From positions 1 to 64,000 of the forward strand of contig JAGBIL010000010.1 of the NCBI GenBank assembly GCA_017935025.1: DNA of 64,000 nt. Direction: 5' to 3'. A program made the position numbers and the translations under genes. This DNA is from Opitutales bacterium. GTDB lineage: Bacteria > Verrucomicrobiota > Verrucomicrobiia > Opitutales > UBA953. The notes under the pieces were generated by a model. That model was not told where the DNA came from. It saw only the letters and a program-made list of their open reading frames with translations, and did no database searches. Positions 16,787 through 25,316 of the stretch are shown piece after piece; position 1 is the stretch's first letter; every line of letters starts with the position of its first letter.

Positions 16787-17182
16787 ATGGAAGAAGTCGT
16801 TTTTTCATTCGAAAAGCTCTACGCGTGGCAAGATTCCATGCGCCTCGTAAAGCTCGTCTACGCGCTTTCGGAAAAATTCCCGTCGCGGGAACAATTCGCG
16901 CTCTCCTCTCAATTGCGTCGTGCCGTCGTTTCCGTTCCCTCAAACATTGCGGAAGGCAACGGACGTTTTTCCGCCAAAGACCAACTCCGATTTTTTGAAA
17001 TCGCCTACGGTTCGTTGATGGAAGTTTTTTGCCAAATAAAAATCGCGCGGGAACTCGACTACATCTCCGAAACGGAGCAATCCGAAATCAAGACCCTCAT
17101 TCTCTGCATCGCCAAATCCCTCAGCGGACTTTCCCGTCATCGCCGCCAGTCAGAACAAACCGAAAATTCCAAAACCATTTAA
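16787..17182 (+). CDS. Four-helix bundle protein (S23 / 23S rRNA intervening-sequence family)
   Basis: A 131-residue protein of the S23 family. The hallmark is the pattern FEKLYAWQDSMRLVKLVYALSEKFP, then SSQLRRAVVSVPSNIAEGNGRFS and a last helix ending in KSLSGLSRH. These proteins pentamerise as four-helix bundles. They are found inside 23S rRNA intervening sequences and beside mobile or retroelement genes (Avd of diversity-generating retroelements is related); their molecular role is not settled. Here it sits between gatC and gatA and is flanked by a 23-bp inverted repeat, as an inserted unit would be. Confidence 0.85.
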   Translation: MEEVVFSFEKLYAWQDSMRLVKLVYALSEKFPSREQFALSSQLRRAVVSVPSNIAEGNGRFSAKDQLRFFEIAYGSLMEVFCQIKIARELDYISETEQSEIKTLILCIAKSLSGLSRHRRQSEQTENSKTI

Positions 17183-17189
17183 CGCATTT

Positions 17190-17212
17190 ACCTCTAAGCC
17201 CTCAGCTCTCAT
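17190..17212 (-). repeat. Right inverted repeat of the element around the S23 gene
   Basis: ACCTCTAAGCCCTCAGCTCTCAT is the partner of 16748-16770 in opposite orientation (three mismatches). It ends 14 bases before the gatA start. Confidence 0.75.
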
Positions 17213-17226
17213 CCATCATCTTTTTT

Positions 17227-18690
17227 ATGAACGAAGTGAATTTTAAAAACGCCTCCGAACTTTCCTCGCTCCTCGCGGAAAAGAAAATCTCCGCGCGGGA
17301 ACTCATGCAGGCGCAACTCGACCGCATTCGCGCCGTCGACGGAAAAATCCGAGCTTTCCTCTCGATTGACGAAGCCGACGCGCTCGCCCAAGCCGATGCC
17401 GCCGACGCACGCCGCGCCGCGGGAACGACTCTCGGTACACTCGACGGCGTTCCCGTCGCCATCAAAGACAATATCGCCGTCAGCGGGCAACCCTGCTCCT
17501 GCGCGTCCAAAATGCTCGAAAACTTTGTTTCGCCCTACGACGCGACGGTGATTTCCAATTTGAAAAAATCCGGAGCCGTGATTTTCGGCCGGCTCAACAT
17601 GGACGAATTCGCGATGGGCTCTTCAACGGAAAATTCCGCTTTCGCGAAAACCGCCAATCCGTGGAACACGAATTGCGTTCCCGGCGGTTCGTCCGGCGGG
17701 TCGGCGGCGGCGGTCGCGGCGGGAATGACGCCGCTCGCGCTCGGCTCGGACACGGGCGGCTCGATTCGCCAGCCGGCGAGTTTCTGCGGCATTGTCGGTT
17801 TTAAACCGACTTACGGAACGGTTTCCCGCTACGGCGCGGTGGCGTTTGCGTCGTCGCTCGAACAAGTCGGCCCGATGGCGCGCAGCGTTGCCGATGTCGC
17901 CGCGCTTTACGACGTGCTCGCCTCGCCCTGCTCACACGATTCGACGGCGCTTCCGGGCGAACGCACACCCACGTTCCCGCAACTTTCCGCTCCCGCGAAA
18001 CCGCGCAAAATCGGTCTGCCGAAGGAATTCTTCGGCGGAGATTCCGCCATCGACGAAGCCGTGAAAAAAGCCGCCGCGTGGTACGAGTCGCAAGGCTGCG
18101 AAATCCGCGAAATCTCGCTCCCGTCGATCGACCTCGCAATTCCGACTTACTACATCATCGCGACGGCGGAAGCCTCGTCCAACCTCGCCCGCTTCGACGG
18201 CATACGCTACACGCACCGTAGCGCGCGCGCGACCGATGCCATCGACATTTTTGCGAAAAGCCGCGGCGAAGGGTTCGGCGAGGAAGTCAAACGCCGCGTT
18301 CTGCTCGGCACCTACGTCCTTTCCGCCGGCTACTACGACGCGTATTACCTGCGCGCGCAAAAAATCCGCTCGCTCATCCGCAGCGAATTTGAAAAAGCCT
18401 TTGCGGACGTCGATTTGATTCTTGCTCCGACAACGCCGGAAACCGCGTTCCCGCAAGGCGGAAAAACCGCAGACCCACTCAAAATGTATCTCGGCGACAT
18501 CTGCACCGTTCCCGCGAACCTGACCGGGCTTCCCGCCGTTTCGCTCCCGTGCGGATTCGATGCCTCCGGTATGCCGATCGGACTTCAACTCATCGGGAAA
18601 GCGCTCGACGACGGCAACGTGCTCGCCGCCGCGCACGCGTTTGAAACCGCACACGATTTTTCCGGTCGCATTCCGACAATAGAAATTTAG
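17227..18690 (+). CDS. gatA: Glutamyl/aspartyl-tRNA amidotransferase subunit A
   Basis: A 487-residue amidase subunit of GatCAB that releases ammonia from glutamine. The amidase catalytic triad is visible: Lys80 in PVAIKDNI, cis-Ser155 in GGSSGGSAAAVAAG, and nucleophile Ser179 in GSDTGGSIRQPASF. I chose ATG 17227; the open frame extends upstream, but the N-terminus MNEVNFKNASELSSLL fits the family. gatB is not next to it, although it often is. The convergent xerD-like gene follows. Confidence 0.95.
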   Translation: MNEVNFKNASELSSLLAEKKISARELMQAQLDRIRAVDGKIRAFLSIDEADALAQADAADARRAAGTTLGTLDGVPVAIKDNIAVSGQPCSCASKMLENFVSPYDATVISNLKKSGAVIFGRLNMDEFAMGSSTENSAFAKTANPWNTNCVPGGSSGGSAAAVAAGMTPLALGSDTGGSIRQPASFCGIVGFKPTYGTVSRYGAVAFASSLEQVGPMARSVADVAALYDVLASPCSHDSTALPGERTPTFPQLSAPAKPRKIGLPKEFFGGDSAIDEAVKKAAAWYESQGCEIREISLPSIDLAIPTYYIIATAEASSNLARFDGIRYTHRSARATDAIDIFAKSRGEGFGEEVKRRVLLGTYVLSAGYYDAYYLRAQKIRSLIRSEFEKAFADVDLILAPTTPETAFPQGGKTADPLKMYLGDICTVPANLTGLPAVSLPCGFDASGMPIGLQLIGKALDDGNVLAAAHAFETAHDFSGRIPTIEI

Positions 18691-18717
18691 CGAAGCACAC
18701 CGCGCTTCACCGGATTT

Positions 18718-19662
18718 CTATTTCCGCGAACGCGGGTGCGTGCGCCGATGCTCGTCGGTAAGACGGGAACGCTCCACTGCGGTATAAATTTGTGTCGTAC
18801 CGATGTCGGCGTGTCCGAGCATTTCCTGAATGACGCGCAAATCCGCGCCGTTGGCGAGCAAATGCGTAGCAAATGCGTGACGCAGTTGGTGCGGGTGAAC
18901 TTTTTTCTCAATCCCGGCGTTTGAAACGATTTCCTGCAAGATCGCCCAAAGAGTTTTGCGTGAAATCGCTTTGCCCCAAGTGCTGATAAAAAGCGCACTT
19001 CCGGTTTTCGATTTGGCGAGGCGCGGGCGCCCGTCTTCGGAAAGATACGCGAAAATCGCTTGGCGGGCACGCCGCCCCACGGGAACGATGCGCTCTTTCG
19101 AACCTTTCCCGCGCACGCGAATGATACCTTCGTCAAAATTGACGGACTGAATTTCGAGCCCGCAAAGCTCGCTCGCGCGCAAGCCGCTTCCGTACATCAC
19201 TTCCAGCATCGCACGATTCCGCAAGCCCTGCGGCGTTTCCGGCATAGGAGTTTCGAGAATTTTTGAAACTTCGCCGACGGAAAGCGTATCCGGCAAAGCG
19301 AGCCGGTTTTTCGGGCGAGAGACGATTTCCGAAAAATCGTCGTTGCGCACGCCGCTTGCCACCAAAAACTTGGCGAGAGAACGCACGGCGGAAAGTTTTC
19401 GTGCGGCGGAACGCGCGGAAATTTCCTCCGCATTGAGCGCGGCAAGCCACGCGGAAAGGTGCTCCGGCTGAACGGCTTTCCACGTTCCCGCGTATTTTTT
19501 TCTCCGCAAAAAATCTCCGAATTGGAGCAAATCTTTTTCGTAGCTCAAAACCGTGTTTTTTGAAAGCCCGCGTTCGAGCTCGAGAAATGCCGTAAAGTCC
19601 TCAATACCCTCGCGGACGGCAGCGGCGGGAACGAAATTCGGAGCTTCGCGGGGACGCGTCAT
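18718..19662 (-). CDS. xerD: Tyrosine recombinase, XerD/XerC type
   Basis: A 314-residue recombinase for chromosome dimer resolution. An N-terminal SAM-like domain (FLELERGLSKNTVLSYEKDL) is followed by a catalytic domain with R162 (GSGLRASELCGL), K187 (GKGSKERIVPV), H258-R261 (HPHQLRHAFATHLL), H284 (LGHADIGTT) and Y293. This is a complete active site. Length fits XerC/D (about 300) with a short basic C-terminal tail (RRTHPRSRK). XerD is favoured by the DLLQFGDFLRRKK and RPKNRLALPDTLS segments, but XerC cannot be excluded. It is probably a housekeeping recombinase, not an integrase. Confidence 0.85.
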   Translation of the reverse strand: MTRPREAPNFVPAAAVREGIEDFTAFLELERGLSKNTVLSYEKDLLQFGDFLRRKKYAGTWKAVQPEHLSAWLAALNAEEISARSAARKLSAVRSLAKFLVASGVRNDDFSEIVSRPKNRLALPDTLSVGEVSKILETPMPETPQGLRNRAMLEVMYGSGLRASELCGLEIQSVNFDEGIIRVRGKGSKERIVPVGRRARQAIFAYLSEDGRPRLAKSKTGSALFISTWGKAISRKTLWAILQEIVSNAGIEKKVHPHQLRHAFATHLLANGADLRVIQEMLGHADIGTTQIYTAVERSRLTDEHRRTHPRSRK

Positions 19663-19692
19663 GTCAGAAATTTTCCAAAGAAAAAAGAAGCC

Positions 19693-20814
19693 TCACCGAT
19701 GTACGATCGACGGCAGATAGCGTTCCTTGAACAAACGCCAAAACACGACGAAAAACGCCGTCAGCGGCACGGCGAGCACCATACCCAAAACGCCGTCGAG
19801 CGCCGTCGCCCAGAAGAAAATCGCCACCATGATAACCATCGGGTGAAGCCCGGTTCGCTTGCCCATGATTTTCGGCGTAAGAAAATAGGATTCAATCAGT
19901 TGCGCTACACAAAACGCGGCAAGCGCTCCCGCCGCCAACCAAATTCCTCCCGACAAAAACGCCAGCGGCAAAATCAGCGAAAGCCCGACCAAGGTTCCCA
20001 AATACGGCACAATATTCATCAGCCCGATAGCGAGCCCGATCAATATTCCCCCGGGAATCTGCAACGCGCCGAACCCGGCGGCAAGAATTACGCCGTAAAG
20101 CAGCCCGATAACGACCTGCCCGCGGAAAAACGCAATCAGAATATCGCGAAACTGACGCACAAGAAACGCAATGTCCTGCGCCACGCGCTCGGAAAAAACA
20201 GCCTTAGACTCGCGTTCGACAATTCCGATTAAATCGCGGCGTTCCGCCATAAGATAATACAAATAAATCGGAATCGAAGCGGCGGCGGCAATTTGCCCGA
20301 ACAACACGCCGGATTTCTGCAAAAGCGCTTTTATGTGCGGAAGCCAAGCTGCGAGCAACGCCTTCACCTGCCCGGGAACGGCGGCGCTCTGCGCAAGCAT
20401 TTCGCGAATATTCTCCCGCCTGAAATGCTCGTTCACCCACGCATCAAGCTCCGGAAAACGCGTCATCGCGCGTTCCCAAAGCACAGGAATGTGCCCGAGA
20501 AAATCGCCGACTTCGCGCACGCACAACGGAATCAGCAAAAACGCCAAACCGGCCGCCGCCAGCACAACCAAAACAAAAAGCGAGGCGACGGAAAGCCCGC
20601 GCGGGAACTTGAATTTTTTTTCAAAAAAATCGCAAACCGGCTGAAGCAGGAGAGAAAGAATTATCGCAATCGCAAGCGGCCAAACAACCGCGCTGAATGC
20701 CGAAAGAAATTTTGCGCCGAGAACAAAAACGCCTCCGAGAGAGCCGAGCACAACCATCGCGGCAAGGCAAGTCAACGCCCACGAAATAATGCGTTTTTGG
20801 AAATTTCCGAACAT
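19693..20814 (-). CDS. AI-2E family (PerM-like) membrane transporter
   Basis: I set the start at MFGNFQKRIISW (20814), giving 373 residues. The upstream open frame is mostly charged. About seven or eight membrane segments appear, with the family's central hydrophilic stretch (FRRENIREMLAQSAAVPGQ) and the C-terminal PYLGTLVGLSL, KIMGKRTGLHPMVIMVAIFFW and GMVLAVPLTAFF motifs. Members include AI-2 exporters and Na+/H+ antiporters, so the substrate is unknown. Confidence 0.85.
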   Translation of the reverse strand: MFGNFQKRIISWALTCLAAMVVLGSLGGVFVLGAKFLSAFSAVVWPLAIAIILSLLLQPVCDFFEKKFKFPRGLSVASLFVLVVLAAAGLAFLLIPLCVREVGDFLGHIPVLWERAMTRFPELDAWVNEHFRRENIREMLAQSAAVPGQVKALLAAWLPHIKALLQKSGVLFGQIAAAASIPIYLYYLMAERRDLIGIVERESKAVFSERVAQDIAFLVRQFRDILIAFFRGQVVIGLLYGVILAAGFGALQIPGGILIGLAIGLMNIVPYLGTLVGLSLILPLAFLSGGIWLAAGALAAFCVAQLIESYFLTPKIMGKRTGLHPMVIMVAIFFWATALDGVLGMVLAVPLTAFFVVFWRLFKERYLPSIVHR

Positions 20815-20858
20815 CAGCCTTTTTCTTCCGTCGGCGTTCCCGCGCAACGCGCTTCGTT

Positions 20859-21401
20859 TTACCAAACGTTAACGACCAAATCACGCACCTTGCGCGCCGC
20901 CTCGCGGGAAAGCACCGGGAACGATTGAGACTCGCCCAGACCGGCGGCGGCTCCCGTGTAAACGTCCGTCGAAGCGCTTACCTTGCGGTTGCGGAAAAAG
21001 TATTTTCCCGAGCGCGTGTTAAGCAAAGAGCAATTCAGCTCCAGTGTAAGGTTCTGAATACTCGCAATCATCGAATCCTCCGAAGACGTTGCCGCGATAT
21101 TGCGCCGGAAACCGGAAATCTCGATTTGGAGTTCCGCCGCACCGTTTTCAATGACCGTTGCCAGCCTCGGCGTGCCGTTGAGCGCTTCGGCAACATCGCG
21201 GGCGAGCATCGCCTGCGCCTGCGGAATATCCGCATTATTCACAATCGGCGCGACCTCAATCGTCGCAAACGGAAGTTTCGCTCGATTGCCGAGCGAGTAA
21301 TTGCACGCGGAAAACGCACAAAGCAACGTTCCCGCAAAAATCGTAGAAAAAAGCACCGTGAAGATTTTACGCATAGAGAGCCGAACCCAAGTTTTTTTCA
21401 T
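20859..21401 (-). CDS. lptE: LptE-like LPS-assembly lipoprotein
   Basis: A 180-residue exported protein from ATG 21401; a second in-frame ATG (21374, MRKIFTVLFSTIF) is equally plausible. A lipobox-like CAFSAC follows the hydrophobic segment. The body has the LptE pattern: ATIEVAPIVNNADIPQAQAMLARDVAEAL, then alternating strands (LQIEISGFRRNIAATS) and a terminal helix. LptE plugs the LptD outer-membrane translocon; LptD is not in the window. It is 12 bases downstream of the BamD-like gene, so the two are probably one envelope-biogenesis operon. Confidence 0.65.
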   Translation of the reverse strand: MKKTWVRLSMRKIFTVLFSTIFAGTLLCAFSACNYSLGNRAKLPFATIEVAPIVNNADIPQAQAMLARDVAEALNGTPRLATVIENGAAELQIEISGFRRNIAATSSEDSMIASIQNLTLELNCSLLNTRSGKYFFRNRKVSASTDVYTGAAAGLGESQSFPVLSREAARKVRDLVVNVW

Positions 21402-21412
21402 GAAAAAAGAAA

Positions 21413-22771
21413 TCAGTTTTCGCCGGGATTTTGGAAACCGTCGGTAGCGGCACTCTCGGACGTTCCCGCAGACCCCGTTTCCGCCGAAACGGCACGACCG
21501 TTGCGGAAGCCCATTTCGTCGAGCGGTTTCTGGGACGGAGCATCGAGATAATCCACGGCATCGTAATTCGGATAACGTCCGAAAATCCAATCCACAAGCG
21601 TGCGCTCGGAACGCTCGCCGCGACGAATCCGCTCAATGCGCTCTTGCGCGATCTTGCTCGCCGGAGAATCCGGCGCAAGCGTGACGGCTTCGTTATAAAA
21701 TGTGAGCGCGGCCCGCAAATTGTTGTGGCGGGAATAGTAAAAATCCCCGAATACAAGCCGGTTTTCGGCGAGCAAATTCGTCAGCTTCACCGTTTTTTCA
21801 TACGCGTATTCTGCCAACCGATGCTCCGGAAAGAGCGAATAAAAATCCGTGTAATAATTGATCGCCCGACGCGTGGAAAGCTGATCCCAATCCGCGCCGA
21901 CAACGCCGGCTTCATAGGTTTTCGCAAGCTCCAGATAGGCATCGGGAACAAATTTCGCGTCGGGATAAATGCTGATCATGCGCTCGAGCGCGTCGATCGC
22001 GTCCAGCGTTTTATCAAACGAAAACCATTCCCGCGAAAGGTCAAAGGCAAGTTTCCCTTTGTGGTAAAGCAAGCGCGGCGAAATCGGCAAATGCGGTGCC
22101 ATCGCGTAAAGGCGATCGTAATAATCAAGCGCAAGCGTGCGATCCTTAAACCACGGAAGCCAACCGCCCTTGAGCGGACGCACACCCTTGCGTACCATTT
22201 CCGTGACCAAATACGCCTGCACGATGGCATCGTCTACGCGCGGGGACGCCGGATAGGCATCTTCCAACGCGGAAAAGCAATCGAACGCTGTCGGAAACTG
22301 ACGGCGCGCGGAATAAATCACGCCTTGCCGGTAAAGCGCTTCCGCCGCAAAATCGCTGTCGGGGAAAAGGTAAACAATGTCGGAATACGAACCCAGAGCC
22401 GCGTCAATCGCATCGTCCTGCTCCTGCGCGTAAGCGATAACGAGCATCGCAATCGGCAACGCGGAATCCTTCGCGGGAACGCCCTTTTTCAGGGAAAATT
22501 CCATCAGAAAATCCGCGTAGGTATTGATTTTTTCGTCCGTCGAAAAAACTTCTTCGGAAACGCCGGAATCGGAGGAACCGTCCCGGATAAATTGGGCAAC
22601 CGCACGGCGGAGTTCTTCTTTTTCTCCCGTTTCGGCGTTTGAAGAGACGGAAAGCGGCATCAGCCCCGTCGACGTGCAACCGGAAAAACCCGCCAAACCC
22701 AGCGTTCCCGCGAGTGCCGCCACCACAAGCCAGTCCGAACCTTTTTTCGTCCGCAAATTTTTCCGTGTCAT
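21413..22771 (-). CDS. BamD-like TPR outer-membrane lipoprotein
   Basis: A 452-residue lipoprotein with a signal sequence and lipobox (GLAGFSGC, Cys32). From about residue 75 on it shows a succession of TPR-like helix pairs (LGSYSDIVYLFPDSDFAAEALYRQGVIYSA, FDCFSALEDAYPASPRVDDAI, DAIDALERMISIYPDAKFVPDAYLELAKTYE, YYTDFYSLFPEHRLAEYAYEK). The pattern P-x-S-x-F/Y-A-x-E-A-L-Y-x-x-G matches outer-membrane assembly component BamD/YfiO, but it is about 200 residues longer than E. coli BamD. The LptE-like gene follows directly. Confidence 0.75.
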   Translation of the reverse strand: MTRKNLRTKKGSDWLVVAALAGTLGLAGFSGCTSTGLMPLSVSSNAETGEKEELRRAVAQFIRDGSSDSGVSEEVFSTDEKINTYADFLMEFSLKKGVPAKDSALPIAMLVIAYAQEQDDAIDAALGSYSDIVYLFPDSDFAAEALYRQGVIYSARRQFPTAFDCFSALEDAYPASPRVDDAIVQAYLVTEMVRKGVRPLKGGWLPWFKDRTLALDYYDRLYAMAPHLPISPRLLYHKGKLAFDLSREWFSFDKTLDAIDALERMISIYPDAKFVPDAYLELAKTYEAGVVGADWDQLSTRRAINYYTDFYSLFPEHRLAEYAYEKTVKLTNLLAENRLVFGDFYYSRHNNLRAALTFYNEAVTLAPDSPASKIAQERIERIRRGERSERTLVDWIFGRYPNYDAVDYLDAPSQKPLDEMGFRNGRAVSAETGSAGTSESAATDGFQNPGEN

Positions 22772-22795
22772 AAATATTCGGGAATAAAACAGAAG

Positions 22796-22829
22796 CGGAA
22801 ACGTTTTTCTCGGGAGAAAAACGTTTCCG
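22796..22829 (-). terminator. Hairpin between fabH and the bamD-like gene
   Basis: A near-perfect inverted repeat, CGGAAACGTTTTTCTC / GAAAAACGTTTCCG with a GGGA loop, follows the fabH stop. It is a strong stem but lacks a long T-run on the minus strand. Confidence 0.6.
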
Positions 22830-22841
22830 GATTTTAATAAA

Positions 22842-23843
22842 TTATTTCCACCGAATCAGCGTTGCGCCCCAAGTGAAGCCGCCGCCGAACGCTGTCAGGA
22901 GCACCAAATCGCCCGGCTGAATCTTTCCGGCGCGATAAGTTTCTTCCATGCAAATCGGAATCGAGCACGCAGACGTATTTCCGGTTTTTTCGATGTTGAT
23001 ACAGAATTTTTCCAGCGGGACCTTGATTTGGCGCGCCACGGCATCAACGATACGCATATTCGCCTGGTGCGGAATCACCCACTTGATTTGGTCGGCGGTA
23101 ACGTTGCACTTTTCGAGTAGCCGCACACAGCACTCGGACATCGTGCGAACCGCGATTTTGAAAACCTGGTTGCCCGCCATCGTCAGGCAGTGCTCTTTGT
23201 TGCGCACGGTTTCGTAGCTGGCGGGATTCATGCTGCCGCCAGCGGGAAGCGTGAGCAAATCGCCCTGCGAACCGTCCGCGCCGAGAATGTTCCCGAGGAT
23301 ACCGACGTAAGGTTCGTTACACTTCGTCAGAACAAATGCCGCCGCACCGTCGCCGAAAAGCACGCAGGTGCTACGGTCTTCCCAGTTGACGATGGAGGAA
23401 AGTTTTTCTGCCGTGATGATGAGGACGTTTTTATAATCGCCCGCACGGAGCATATGGTTCGCGACCTGCATCATGTAAACGAAGCCGGAACAGGCGGCAA
23501 TCATGTCAAACGCCGGGATATCCGTACGCAAACCGAGCTTCGCCTGAATTTTGCAGGCGGTGGACGGGAACGTCTGGTCCGCCGTAACGGTGGCGACGAT
23601 TACGAGGTCGATATCTTCCTTGGAAATTCCGGCATCGACGATGGCTTTTTCCGCAGCGCGCGTTCCGAGATCGGAAGTCGAATCTTCCGGCGCGGCGATG
23701 CGGCGCTCAACCATTCCCGTACGGGTGCGAATCCATTCGTCCGAAGTCTCGACAAGGCGCTCCAAATCGGCGTTCGTCAAACGGCGTTCCGGCATATAAA
23801 CGCCCATTCCTCGGATATAAACTGACGGTGTCGGAGTTCTCAT
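22842..23843 (-). CDS. fabH: 3-oxoacyl-ACP synthase III
   Basis: A 333-residue condensing enzyme that starts fatty-acid synthesis by joining acetyl-CoA to malonyl-ACP. The catalytic triad is complete: Cys118 in AACSGFVY, His in WVIPHQANMRI and Asn in TGNTSACSIP. The C-terminal GGGFTWGATLIRW matches the family end. No other fab genes surround it. It stands alone between two hairpins. Confidence 0.97.
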   Translation of the reverse strand: MRTPTPSVYIRGMGVYMPERRLTNADLERLVETSDEWIRTRTGMVERRIAAPEDSTSDLGTRAAEKAIVDAGISKEDIDLVIVATVTADQTFPSTACKIQAKLGLRTDIPAFDMIAACSGFVYMMQVANHMLRAGDYKNVLIITAEKLSSIVNWEDRSTCVLFGDGAAAFVLTKCNEPYVGILGNILGADGSQGDLLTLPAGGSMNPASYETVRNKEHCLTMAGNQVFKIAVRTMSECCVRLLEKCNVTADQIKWVIPHQANMRIVDAVARQIKVPLEKFCINIEKTGNTSACSIPICMEETYRAGKIQPGDLVLLTAFGGGFTWGATLIRWK

Positions 23844-23885
23844 TGGAGCAGTAATAAAACATTTTTTTTGCGGGAAAGGGAATAA

Positions 23886-23909
23886 AAAAGCGGCGTTCCC
23901 GCCGCTTTT
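23886..23909 (-). terminator. Terminator containing GGGAACG, downstream of hpf
   Basis: The stem AAAAGCGGCG / CGCCGCTTTT (loop TTCC; plus-strand sequence) is followed on the minus strand by TTTTTTATT. The loop side carries one GGGAACG word. Confidence 0.8.
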
Positions 23910-23916
23910 CTAAGTT

Positions 23917-24024
23917 CCGAGCATCGGGCATCAAGTCTCAAGTGCACAGTTCAAAGTTTTTGCCGCACAGCAAAAACCTTCGCTGTTTGCCTGATGTTTG
24001 ATGCCTATCGCTCGGGGCTTTGTG
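23917..24024. repeat. Nested-hairpin REP-like element, copy A
   Basis: Outer near-palindromic words (GAGCATCGGGCATCAAG ... CCTGATGTTTGATGCC) enclose an inner stem (AAGTTTTTGCCGCACAGCAAAAACCTT). The same two-layer layout recurs at 38866-38955, and the inner core also within 6737-7017. No coding potential. Confidence 0.65.
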
Positions 24025-24384
24025 CTACTTCGTCTTCGGAATATCTTCGCCGATGTCGATGTCCTGCGGGTGGTTGCGCTTTTCCTTTTCGAGGCGGTGT
24101 GCGCGGCGGATTTGGCGAATCAGTTTGTCCATCAGTTCGTCGATGGATTTGTAAAGGTCTGCAGACGTTACGCTGAGCACGATGTTCGGTCCCGCGATTT
24201 CGATGGTCGATTTCGCGACGAACGACTGCTCCGGCGCCTTCGTCGGAATATATTCCAAATCGAAATTCGCACGGATAATGCGGTCATTATGCTCGAAGAG
24301 CTTCGTTGCTTTTTCTCTTACGTAGTTCTTAATCGCTTCCGTAAGTTCGAGATTGATACCGGTAATATTAACTTGTCCGTTCAT
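24025..24384 (-). CDS. hpf: Ribosome hibernation-promoting factor (short HPF)
   Basis: A 119-residue protein of the short HPF/YfiA type that binds the ribosomal decoding region in stationary phase. The family pattern is present: VNITGINLELTEAIKNYVREK, then the beta-alpha-beta fold with FVAKSTIEIAGPNIVLSVTSADLYKSIDELMDKLIRQIRRAHR. A short acidic tail ends in DIPKTK; there is no C-terminal dimerisation domain of the long form. It is followed by a terminator and a REP-like element. Confidence 0.92.
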   Translation of the reverse strand: MNGQVNITGINLELTEAIKNYVREKATKLFEHNDRIIRANFDLEYIPTKAPEQSFVAKSTIEIAGPNIVLSVTSADLYKSIDELMDKLIRQIRRAHRLEKEKRNHPQDIDIGEDIPKTK

Positions 24385-24648
24385 ATTTTTATGATGGGGT
24401 TTGGGTGTATTTTTATAGAATTTTATCTTTTCCGGAATTTGTCCCGGAACGCCCGCGATTGAAGCACATCAGGGCGGGAAAAGCAAGAGAAGTCGAGCCC
24501 GAGCAGGGGTAAAATTGAAAGTTGGAAGAGACCGGAAAACAGAGACCGGCAAAAACGACGGAGAGCATTGTCCGTTATCAATCATCAATTATTCATTTCT
24601 TTTAAATTTCTTTCCGTTCAAAAAAAAACAGCGTAAAATCCGGTAATC

Positions 24649-25218
24649 ATGCCGTTTCTCGAAGGGAAAAAAATCGCGCTCGGCGTAACCGGGTCCATCG
24701 CCGCCTACAAAGCCGCCGAAATCGTTTCGCTCCTCGTCAAGGGAGGTGCCGAAGTTCAGGTACTAATGACCGGGGAAGCCGAGAAGTTTATCACGCCGCT
24801 CACGCTGAAAACGCTTTCCCGCCGCCCTGTCCTGTGCGGCCTTTGGAACGACGATGCGGCCTCGTGGAAACCCGGACACATCGACGTCGCCTCTTGGGCG
24901 GACGCATTCCTCGTCGCTCCCGCGACCGCGCACATCATCGGATGTTTCGCACAAGGGCTCGCTCCGGAAGCGCTTTCGTGCGTCTATCTCGCAACCCGCG
25001 CGCCCGTCGTTATCGCTCCCGCGATGAACGTCAATATGCTCACGCATCCGGCAACGCAATCCAATCTCGCAGTGCTGCGGGAACGCGGCAACATCATTAT
25101 CGAACCGGACGAAGGCTTGCTCGCCTGCGGAGATTCCGGCAAAGGCAAACTTGCCGCTCCCGCGAAAATCGTTGAAACGCTCGCACAGGTTTTACACGTC
25201 GGGAACAGCAACGATTAA
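24649..25218 (+). CDS. coaC: Phosphopantothenoylcysteine decarboxylase (CoaC) domain protein
   Basis: A 189-residue HFCD flavoprotein matching the CoaC half of the usual CoaBC fusion. It carries the glycine-rich N-terminus (GKKIALGVTGSIAAYKAAEI), the catalytic-type His in KPGHIDVASW, APATAHIIG, and the substrate-binding motif APAMNVNM with Cys in GLLACGDSGKG. It would convert phosphopantothenoylcysteine to phosphopantetheine. The CoaB domain is absent, so the organism may encode it as a separate gene. A perfect hairpin follows. Confidence 0.85.
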   Translation: MPFLEGKKIALGVTGSIAAYKAAEIVSLLVKGGAEVQVLMTGEAEKFITPLTLKTLSRRPVLCGLWNDDAASWKPGHIDVASWADAFLVAPATAHIIGCFAQGLAPEALSCVYLATRAPVVIAPAMNVNMLTHPATQSNLAVLRERGNIIIEPDEGLLACGDSGKGKLAAPAKIVETLAQVLHVGNSND

Positions 25219-25250
25219 AGCAAAAACTCACGGGATTTCTCCCAAACGCC

Positions 25251-25303
25251 AACGCAAAGAGCGCAAAGGATTTTAAAACCTTTGCGCTCTTTGCGTTAAA
25301 AAA
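25251..25303. terminator. Perfect long hairpin between coaC and the TRIC-like gene
   Basis: A 19-bp perfect stem (25251-25269 with 25279-25297; arm AACGCAAAGAGCGCAAAGG) separates convergent genes. A purine run and T/A stretch on each side makes it a plausible bidirectional terminator. Confidence 0.8.
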
Positions 25304-25316
25304 CCGATAAACGGAT

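Noticed and set aside
16787-17182. Evidence of a split 23S rRNA gene
   Set aside because: The S23-type protein alone does not imply rRNA. The flanks are gatC and gatA, and no rRNA sequence is visible.
17227-18690. A complete gatCAB operon
   Set aside because: Only gatC and gatA are here; the next gene on the right is on the other strand, so gatB must be elsewhere.
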